Source: JACJXW01 sp964418125
Lineage (GTDB): Bacteria; Bacteroidota; Bacteroidia; Chitinophagales; Saprospiraceae
Length of the DNA stretch: 64,000 nucleotides
Direction: 5' to 3'
Assembly (NCBI GenBank): GCA_964418125.1
Contig: CAYQKY010000021.1
Coordinates: 1-64,000, forward strand
In this document: piece after piece, positions 37,001-42,297 of the stretch
Position numbering within the stretch: position 1 is the stretch's first letter
How the letters are laid out: every line of letters starts with the position of its first letter
The notes under the pieces: model-generated
Databases searched by the model: none
What the model saw: the letters and a program-made list of their open reading frames with translations, nothing else
Told to the model about the DNA's origin: nothing
Program-made: the position numbers and the translations under genes

Positions 37001-38533
37001 GACGCCAACGGCTGCCAGACCAGTTGTGAGGTTACGCTCGCCCCGCCCGCCCGCCTGGGCGATTACGTATGGCTGGATGAGGACCGGGACGGTATCCAGG
37101 ACCCGAATGAGGACGGCATTCCCGGCGTCATGGTCATCCTGCAGATCCCGTCGGATGCGAACCCGACGAATATCGACACCACTTTCACCAATGGCGACGG
37201 ATACTACTACTTCGACGTAGTGCCGGGAGAATATAAGGTAACCTTTATCAAGCCGGACGGCCTGGCCTTCACCAGCCCGGACCAGGGCGCCAATGATGCC
37301 CGCGACAGCGACGTCGACACCCTCATGGGCATGACCGGCATCTACATCATCGGCCCCGGGGAGGAAGACCTGACCATCGACGCCGGCCTGTACAATAAAT
37401 GTGACAACATTACCGACCCCGGCCTCATCGGCCCGAGCCAGTTCCTCTGCGGCCCGGGCAACGACCCGGAAGAGATCATGAACATCGAAACGCCTTCGGG
37501 CGGGACGGGCGCCATTGAATACCTCTGGATGGCGAGCACCGAACCCGGGCCGTTCAACGTACAGACCTGGACCGTCATTCCCGGCGCCACCGGCCCGTCG
37601 TATAACCCGCCGGTGCTCTACGAAACGACCTACTTTGCACGCTGCGTACGGCGGGAGTGCTGCACGATATACCTGGAAAGCAACATCGTCACCATCGAAG
37701 TGGGCGATGTTGCCAATGCCGAGATCAATGGCCCTAGCTACCTCTGCGTCGGAGAGCCCGCCACCCTCACCGCCGGCCCCACCGGCCCGAACGCGGTGAT
37801 CACCTGGCAGGTGAGCGGCCCGGCGACGCCCACTTCCGGCGCCGGCCCGCAGATAACGATCACGCCCAGCTCTTTCGGCCTCGTATACGTCACGCTCCAG
37901 GTGATCGATAACGGCTGCACCGCCCATATCACGCGCCGGTTCACCGCCACGTCCAGCCCCCTTTACTGCGGCGGCCCGGGGCGCGGCCTGCCGGTCAATG
38001 TAGTGGTCACCAATGCGGAGGAAGGCGAAGTCATGGTCAGCTGGATGATGGAAGAACTGCTCGCTTCCAACCACCTCTTCACGGTAGAATACTCCGCTGA
38101 CGGAGTGGATTTCGAACCCCTGGGCGAGATGAATACGCCCCAGGCTTTCCTGGGCAACATGAATTATTATGAATTTATGCACCTCGCACCGAAACGCGGA
38201 CGCAACTTTTATCGTATACAGGTACATAGCCAGTATGGAGATACCTTTTACTCCGAGATAGGCGAGGCCATCCTTCACAATGATTCAGAGATAGCCCTGC
38301 TCTATCCCAACCCTACAACAGATCAGGTAGCCTTAGAATTATTCGAGGCCTTCGGACAGGAAGTCCAGGTTGAGATATTCAATGCCAACGGCGCCCGGTT
38401 GCATTCCCAGACTATTGCAGAAGATACCCTGCGGGCGGATTTCGACCTGTCGGGTTATCCCGCCGGCGTGTATTTCTTCAACCTGCGGTACAGTAAAGCA
38501 GGATTGAAAGTACTTAAGATAGTGAAACATTAA
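34019..38533 (+). CDS. Giant SprB-repeat surface protein with SdrD-B-like and T9SS domains
   Basis: 1,504 residues from ATG 34019; a TTG four codons upstream is in frame. A signal peptide (HRLLLLLPFAFLMQIANAQ) is preceded by a basic stretch. Thirteen SprB repeats follow, each with the pattern GGTPPYTYxWSNGATT...GTYSVTVTDANGC, some degenerate. Then comes an SdrD-B-like domain (RLGDYVWLDEDRDGIQDPNE to GLAFTSPDQGANDARDSD), Ig/PKD-like parts, and a T9SS type A sorting domain (LLYPNPTTDQVALELFEAFG to YPAGVYFFNLRYSKAG). SprB repeats are named after the mobile gliding adhesin of Flavobacterium johnsoniae, so adhesion or motility is a reasonable guess. Preceded by a long structured leader; followed by a terminator at 38602. 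Confidence 0.9.
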   Translation: MCRNLRSKACHRFTWKPQPPSHRLLLLLPFAFLMQIANAQFTVNLAVTEPNCFGLPTGSITASVSGGTAPFTYNWSTGATGSTLSNIGAGNFSVTVTDGAGASVSESATVTEPTVVTVSLSANTCQVPFLITATGNGGNPPYSYTWSTGASGSVITVPGAGTYCVTMTDQNLCGAVNCITVTPNPLDVSVETEGLTCPDSDDGEVQAIVTGGTPPYTYAWSNGATTAGQTGLPPGTYSVTVTDSGGCSDSASGAVSAPPPLTSDVTGAGPDCAAGSNGSATASAGGGTPPYSFLWSTGATAATITGLAAGAYTVTITDANACEIVDMITLTPISSLTAMATATPESCPGFNDGTATATAMNGVPPYIYLWSNGGVTQTITGLIPGTYTVTIIDGSGCTAMATVDVGAAPPLNISLSSTPVTTCGAADGAATVTINQGQPPLTIAWSTGASTAMISGLAGGTYSVTVTDGNGCTSNGSVLVIEPPAVTVTVTATDTVCAGEATGMATAMISGGTTPFTYSWNTGETTPTIDNLPAGTYSVTVTDANGCQATGSATIAEAPQIVATITGTEIVCGPGATGEATVTATGGTPPYSYTWSTGESTESIDGLGEGAYSVIITDASGCTATAEITIDVVDDLDLEIVGRDVLCHGNASGSILVTPFGGTPPYTFSWSTGATTNEITNLVAGSYSVTVTESEGCFIEATIVINEPPELELNLSGTDVTCAGDNDGTASAAVTGGTPPYTYLWSNGATTADISGLVAGTYSLTVTDANLCVITGSIIIEEPPQFQGSVITVVDILCAGDTNGSATVSVSGGTPPYTYNWSNGQTGATGTGLSAGNYTVTVMDASGCTDDILVVITEPPVLDVSAGTTVGATCDNATDGEVSVTVSGGTPPYTYSWSNGATTSSISNLSAGAYSVTVTDANGCTADDAVTVAAFDSPSCSITITQDISPAGNDGEAMVNVTGGTPPFTYQWSNGQTGLTATGLSSGTYSCVVTDANGCQTSCEVTLAPPARLGDYVWLDEDRDGIQDPNEDGIPGVMVILQIPSDANPTNIDTTFTNGDGYYYFDVVPGEYKVTFIKPDGLAFTSPDQGANDARDSDVDTLMGMTGIYIIGPGEEDLTIDAGLYNKCDNITDPGLIGPSQFLCGPGNDPEEIMNIETPSGGTGAIEYLWMASTEPGPFNVQTWTVIPGATGPSYNPPVLYETTYFARCVRRECCTIYLESNIVTIEVGDVANAEINGPSYLCVGEPATLTAGPTGPNAVITWQVSGPATPTSGAGPQITITPSSFGLVYVTLQVIDNGCTAHITRRFTATSSPLYCGGPGRGLPVNVVVTNAEEGEVMVSWMMEELLASNHLFTVEYSADGVDFEPLGEMNTPQAFLGNMNYYEFMHLAPKRGRNFYRIQVHSQYGDTFYSEIGEAILHNDSEIALLYPNPTTDQVALELFEAFGQEVQVEIFNANGARLHSQTIAEDTLRADFDLSGYPAGVYFFNLRYSKAGLKVLKIVKH

Positions 38534-38601
38534 TATTTTTTACCACGCCAGCGTGCTCCGGCAGCCTTCTGCCGGCTCACACTAGTTGTGGATTGGGATT
38601 T

Positions 38602-38634
38602 GGGGGCTGCACGCTTTGTGCAGTCCCCTTTTTT
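38602..38634 (+). terminator. Rho-independent terminator after the SprB-repeat gene
   Basis: GGGGGCTGCAC (38602-38612) pairs with GTGCAGTCCCC (38618-38628) with one G-U pair around GCTTT, followed by TTTTTT. Confidence 0.85.
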
Positions 38635-38729
38635 ATTGGACGGGCTTCCTTTAGGTGGCCCGTTATCATTACTTCGACTCCTTTTCAGACAGGCCTCCCT
38701 ATTAGAGTTGATGCCCCAACGCATCAACT

Positions 38730-39575
38730 CTATTGTAAAGTAATCCTCCCCCTCGCTACTGAGTATGCATAAATGATATACTCTTTCCGCTGAGTTGCAG
38801 CGTCAACGGCTTTTTGGTATTTCCCTCTGCCCACCAAGATCTCTACTCTTGCGCCACTGGGAATTCCTGAGAAGTCATCTTCGCTCAGGCTATAAGAACC
38901 CGTATCTTCGATATGGATCACGTTATATACCTCTTCCGCGTTTTCGATGCCCGAATTCCATGGCGAACCCGGATCAAAAGCGATAACAATGAACACTCCA
39001 TTTTCATTGCCGGCGTCAGCGTTCCAGGCCAGATCAAGATCTCTGCCCAAACTGGTGGTAAAGGTGTTGCCGAGCACAGGGCTTGTTACATAAATGGGAT
39101 CGGGAATGTCCAGGTTTTCTGCAAAAACGCCGCCCGGAGGTTGGTTTTCCCCTTCTAGAGACAAGGAAACTTCACTACCGTAAAATCCTTTTACAATATT
39201 AGTTTCCTCCTTGCCGGTACGATATACATGCCGCTCGTCGGGCAAAAGGTTTAAGGTACTTTCGGCCGCTGTGATGGCTAATTTTCCTTCACTTTCCCGG
39301 CCGTTGTGAAAGCTGTTTAAAAAGGTAGCATATATATCAGTGTTTTCGCTATTTATAGCCGCTTCTTCAGTGCCAAAGAGTTTTCGGTTTGAGATGGAAA
39401 TAGAACCATCCCAATACTTGTGCGCCAGTTCCGCCAACAGATAGGGGCCAAAGCTCCTGCTTTCTATCGAATGGCTGCCTTTTTTTACTTTAAAGGATTC
39501 TTTCTGACACCCTCCCACAAGTAGACTTAGAACAACCAGGAACAGGAAAGAGAAATTATTAGTTAACATTTTCAT
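38730..39575 (-). CDS. Lipoprotein of unknown function
   Basis: 281 residues from the ATG at 39575 (MKMLTNNFSFLFLVVLSLLVGGC), an ideal lipoprotein signal with Cys at residue 23. The mature part has beta-rich segments: PDPIYVTSPVLGNTFTTSLGRDLDLAWNADAGNENGVFIVIAFD, then GSYSLSEDDFSGIPSGARVEI and the C-terminal EYIIYAYSVARGRITLQ. I recognise no family. The frame stays open upstream into the adjacent pseudogene with no stop codon between, so a 580-residue reading frame exists. The internal signal peptide shows that these were two genes. Confidence 0.6.
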   Translation of the reverse strand: MKMLTNNFSFLFLVVLSLLVGGCQKESFKVKKGSHSIESRSFGPYLLAELAHKYWDGSISISNRKLFGTEEAAINSENTDIYATFLNSFHNGRESEGKLAITAAESTLNLLPDERHVYRTGKEETNIVKGFYGSEVSLSLEGENQPPGGVFAENLDIPDPIYVTSPVLGNTFTTSLGRDLDLAWNADAGNENGVFIVIAFDPGSPWNSGIENAEEVYNVIHIEDTGSYSLSEDDFSGIPSGARVEILVGRGKYQKAVDAATQRKEYIIYAYSVARGRITLQ

Positions 39576-40735
39576 GAGAAAATTTCCTATTGCTTCCCCT
39601 AATGCTACTCTCCCCGGGCAACAGTTTCCGTTAAAATTGCCAAAAGCCCCATAACCTAAATTATTTATGATATGATTCCTGTAACCAAACCAATAACGGG
39701 TATCTCTGGCTTTTACATTATTATTCTTGAACTGGACCCACATATTCATTTTTCCAGAATAACTTTCATTTACTCTCCAGCAACCATTTTCACCTGTAAA
39801 TGTCAAATGGCTTGTGAAATAATTGTCTATAACTTTAATGGAGGCAATTTGAACCGGGTCCATAACGCCGTCGTTATCCACTCTTACACATCCCGCAGGA
39901 TTTCTCCTGTTGCTTGGAATGGGGCATCCACAATCATTTGTTGGCGGTGGTGGTGGTGGTGGAATAGGCTGGCACTCCAATCTATATCTTGATTCTCCGG
40001 GCGCCGGATTTTCAACAATTACAAGCTTCCATTCATATCCCTGAGGGCAAGGCTCATCAGGTTCTTCGGGTATTAGTGCAGCTATGATTTCTTCATCATA
40101 TGAACTAATCTGATTCGTCGTAAGCCCTCCATGGAATACATACTCATTAATATCTTCTTTGTTATCAGTAATCCAAAAACTTTCGGCTAATAATAATGGA
40201 TCAGATTTATCGAGATGTAAATCATCAATAATCTCATTGGGGACGTCAGGTAGTTCAACCTCGGCAGGAACGGCGGCATATTGATAGGTAAAGAGGGAAT
40301 CTGAAACAGAAGGGTCCAGGTATGTTTCACCTCCTGAGATCACCTCGTATTCCAGCGGAAAATCAAATAATGGTATTTGTTTGCCAGTTTCCCAATCCTC
40401 TAAAACAGCAACCTCCATCAGAGCGAAGTTGTGCCGCTGCTTGAATATCCTGGTTTTCCTGTCTTGGTTCAACTAATGTTTCCTCAAAGCTAGCATTTTT
40501 CGTACATGAATTAAGAGTTTGTTCAAAATTCGATGATGAGGCGAAAGCGAGGAAATTTTGTTCTGAACAAGGCAAAAAACGTAGGCATACCTGGAAGGTA
40601 TGACGAGGCTTTTTAACGCAGTGCAGGATAAAATTTGCCGCTTGGAGCCCATTGATTGAATTTTGAACAAACTCTAAATAGCCATGATGTTGCCAAAATG
40701 GCGACAACCGCCAAAAGAATTTTCTTGATTCTCAT
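39576..40735 (-). pseudogene. Lipoprotein gene disrupted by a 160-bp mobile element and a frameshift
   Basis: The gene starts at ATG 40735 (MRIKKILLAVVAILATSWLF). At 40515-40674 it is cut by a MITE with 17-bp inverted ends and a TAA target duplication. Removing the element and one TAA restores the reading frame and completes a lipobox, LFNSC, followed by TKNASFEETLVEPRQENQD. About 25-30 codons later (around 40420-40450) the frame must shift by one base to join the long remainder (MEVAVLEDWETGKQIPLFDF to GRVALGEAIGNFL). That remainder contains a proline run (PIPPPPPPPTNDCGCP) and, oddly, no stop before the next gene. The gene is therefore clearly broken, by at least two separate events. Function unknown. 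Confidence 0.6.
40515..40674 (-). mobile_element. MITE (family 1, copy 1), 160 bp, inserted in a lipoprotein gene
   Basis: Perfect 17-bp terminal inverted repeats GAGTTTGTTCAAAATTC (40515-40531) and its complement (40658-40674), flanked by TAA on both sides (40512-40514, 40675-40677) as target duplication. The core contains GATGAGGCGAAAGCGAGG, a hairpin CATACCT-GGA-AGGTATG (40586-40602) and AAAATTTGCCGC; the element at 41323-41490 shares this core in inverse orientation. It has no ORF, so it must be moved by a transposase in trans. Ends starting GAG and a TNA target are consistent with the IS5 superfamily. Confidence 0.75.
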
Positions 40736-40801
40736 TTTTTTCCTGTTTTTGTTAAAAAATGGTTTCAAATTCTTTGCATCAATCAGCCTGTCCAAAATGA
40801 G

Positions 40802-40996
40802 TTATTCAATTTCGCAATCCTTTTGCCTCAAAGCGTCTATGGGGCTGAAGCCAGGCCCGGCGTCAAAATCCACTTTGGTAGGATACAACAGCCATTTGTC
40901 TTTCTGGCCCTGGGCGGGCCATGCAAAACCGGACAGGAAGGCCATTGCCATCAGGATCGGCAAAAGTCTTTTAGCCTTTTGGAAGTGTTTGTGCAA
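40802..40996 (-). pseudogene. Fragment of a secreted-protein gene (N-terminal part only)
   Basis: Minus-strand frame with a likely signal peptide: a Lys-rich start (HKHFQKAKRLLPIL), then MAMAFLSGFAWPAQG, followed by about 30 residues (KDKWLLYPTKVDFDAGPG, then FSPIDALRQKDCEIE) and a stop at 40802. The start is TTG 40996 or ATG 40951. The opening segment resembles the beginnings of secreted Bacteroidota proteins, but the body is missing, so it is either a truncated gene or a small secreted peptide. It lies directly upstream of the broken lipoprotein gene in a region full of mobile elements. Confidence 0.35.
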
Positions 40997-41322
40997 TAAT
41001 CCCGGAAGGATAACCGCTGGAACTTTGGGCTTCGGTGGGTAAATGCATCTTCCTTCGCTGAAGCTTGTGCCTTCGCTAAAGCTTCGGCACACGAAGTCGG
41101 CGAATAAATGTGTGTGTGTGTACACCATCAGAGTAGGAAGTTCTCATAAAGCATTCGATATTTTGGATGAAACAATACTCGCCAGTGGGCGCGGCGTAGC
41201 CAAGCGCCTGAGAGCCATGTTTATTTTCGGTTAGAATGCTGTAGAAAAGATTTTAGAACGCTAGTTGCCGGTCAATTTAGAATAAAATATGGAGCAAGGC
41301 AATTTATTTAACATTTGGGTGG

Positions 41323-41490
41323 CTAGGAGCCTGTCGGAGAAACCTCTGATGGGCTGCGAGCGGCAAATATTATTCTGCACTTCATTGCTCGTCAGCCGCG
41401 TAGCTTCGGCTATGCTCCTTCCTCGGCGCCTCGTTCTGATCAATATTTGCTCGCTCTCGCCTCACCGGCACTTCTCCGACAGGTTCCTAG
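41323..41490 (+). mobile_element. MITE (family 1, copy 2), 168 bp
   Basis: Inverted ends GAGCCTGTCGGAGAA (41327-41341) and TTCTCCGACAGGTTC (41472-41486, one mismatch) lie inside CTAG (41323-41326) and CTAG (41487-41490) as target duplication. Reverse-complemented, the core aligns with copy 1: GTGAGGCGAGAGCGAGCAAA, CAGAACGAGGC, then AGTGCAGAATAATATTTGCC and GCAGCCCAT. At the position of the copy 1 hairpin it has a different but equally good stem, GCGTAGC-TTCG-GCTATGC (41398-41415). Non-coding. A CTAG target fits the YTAR preference of IS5-type elements. Confidence 0.75.
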
Positions 41491-41803
41491 TGAAAGCGGC
41501 ACGAATTAACGGGTGAATTCAAGCTACTGTGAACCAAGACGTTAAGGGGCCACGAAATCACCCGTTAATTCGATCTAGTCGCACTAGATTCAGGTAACTA
41601 CCACAGCACGAAATTTGACGTAAACCAGATTTGGCTCCCCTTCATTTTGCTAAAGCCGCCGGCCTTCAAAACAAGCGCCAAAAAATTTTTTCCAAAAATT
41701 AAGGCCATATTTCCTCCTATCCCAACCCGTTGCAAACCAAAAACTTAGACACAAAAAAAACTGTTTCAGGCCGTAATTCCATTTAATCCCTATCGGATTA
41801 GTA

Positions 41804-41834
41804 TTGTTTTATTCGGATATAGTCCCTATACTTG
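41804..41834 (+). promoter_or_regulatory. Predicted promoter of the sulfate reduction operon leader
   Basis: TTG (41804-41806), 20 nt, TATACTTG (41827-41834) resembles the Bacteroidota -33 TTG / -7 TAnnTTTG pattern with one mismatch. A start near 41840 would give an 80-nt leader before the first Cys-rich ORF. A 23-nt perfect palindrome centred on 41890 (arms TTCCAGATCTC / GAGATCTGGAA) lies between, and could be an operator or a leader hairpin. Confidence 0.4.
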
Positions 41835-41921
41835 TACCTGTAATCGACGAAAGAACTTCAAGATTCCGGAGATAGATTTTCCAGATCTCGGAGATCTGGA
41901 AGTTCTGAAAAGAATCAGAAA

Positions 41922-42005
41922 ATGAGATCAGCACCTTTCCATCAGTCCTGTTGCTGTTGCTGCCGGATGGCTCCGAAGAGCCCCGGAAAGGCTGCTGTGG
42001 TTTGA
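41922..42005 (+). CDS. Cysteine leader peptide 1 (27 residues, five consecutive Cys)
   Basis: ATG 41922 to TGA 42003-42005. Codons 10-14 (41949-41963) are TGT TGC TGT TGC TGC, giving QSCCCCCRMAP in the peptide. It is not a folded protein: it fits a sensor of charged tRNA-Cys. Immediately after the Cys codons begins a hairpin (CCGG..GGCTC with GAGCC.CCGG, 41963-41986). Its right arm CCGG is also the start of the antiterminator strand CCGGAAAGGCT (41983-41993), which is perfectly complementary to AGCCTTTCCGG (42029-42039), the left arm of the terminator. The stop codon lies between the two strands. It is upstream of the sulfite reductase operon, so cysteine shortage should relieve termination. 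Confidence 0.82.
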   Translation: MRSAPFHQSCCCCCRMAPKSPGKAAVV

Positions 42006-42028
42006 CCCGATAATTCTCCTAGCCAAAT

Positions 42029-42060
42029 AGCCTTTCCGGATGCGTCCGCGAAAGGCTTTT
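42029..42060 (+). terminator. Attenuator terminator 1 (Cys-controlled)
   Basis: AGCCTTTC (42029-42036) pairs with GAAAGGCT (42050-42057); inside, CGGA pairs with TCCG around TGCG with one bulged C. T4 follows. The left arm can pair instead with CCGGAAAGGCT at 41983-41993 over 11 perfect base pairs, so terminator and antiterminator exclude each other. Confidence 0.8.
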
Positions 42061-42082
42061 CAATTTAGTAACGGTTAAAACC

Positions 42083-42208
42083 ATGATTTACAACACCAAT
42101 ATTCACCCAATTATAGCCTGCTGTTGCCCTTGCTGCAAAAGCCAGGCAGGCCGTTTTCCTGACGTCCGCCTTTTGCCTCCGGCTGCACCTCTGGTGTGGC
42201 CGGGGTAA
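42083..42208 (+). CDS. Cysteine leader peptide 2 (41 residues, CCCPCC)
   Basis: ATG 42083 to TAA 42206-42208. Codons 13-18 (42119-42136) read TGC TGT TGC CCT TGC TGC, five Cys in six codons. After codon 18 the sequence GCAAAAG (42135-42141) can pair with CTTTTGC (42170-42176), with an inner CAGG/CCTG, forming a pause-type hairpin whose left arm is covered by a ribosome stalled at the Cys codons. The released strand GCCTCC (42175-42180) can pair with GGAGGC (42210-42215), which overlaps the left foot of the second terminator. The ORF stop is 4 nt before the terminator stem. This is a second, independent cysteine attenuator in series with the first. Confidence 0.78.
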   Translation: MIYNTNIHPIIACCCPCCKSQAGRFPDVRLLPPAAPLVWPG

Positions 42209-42212
42209 AGGA

Positions 42213-42250
42213 GGCCCTTTCGGGAAGACAGCCCCGGAAGGGCCTTTTTT
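42213..42250 (+). terminator. Attenuator terminator 2 (Cys-controlled)
   Basis: GGCCCTTTCGGG (42213-42224) pairs with CCCGGAAGGGCC (42233-42244), 12 bp with one G-U, loop of 8 nt, then T6. An alternative pairing CCGGGG (42200-42205) with CCCCGG (42232-42237) would sequester the right arm, as an alternative antiterminator. A further hairpin CCGGC..CACC-TCT-GGTG..GCCGG sits at 42179-42203. Confidence 0.88.
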
Positions 42251-42297
42251 ATGGAATGAGGGAATGAGTGATTACATCCTATTGAAATACCAAGAAC

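Noticed and set aside
34139..37030. CRISPR-like or satellite DNA repeats
   Set aside because: Repeat units are about 240-250 bp, diverged at DNA level and in frame: they encode SprB protein repeats.
38730..40472. Single 580-residue protein
   Set aside because: An internal perfect lipoprotein signal (from 39575) and the evidence for a broken upstream gene show two separate genes joined by loss of a stop codon.
41850..42060. SAM, cobalamin or other known riboswitch before the sulfur operon
   Set aside because: None of the conserved cores (S-box, cobalamin box, TPP Thi-box) could be matched; the Cys-rich ORF and pairing explain the region better.
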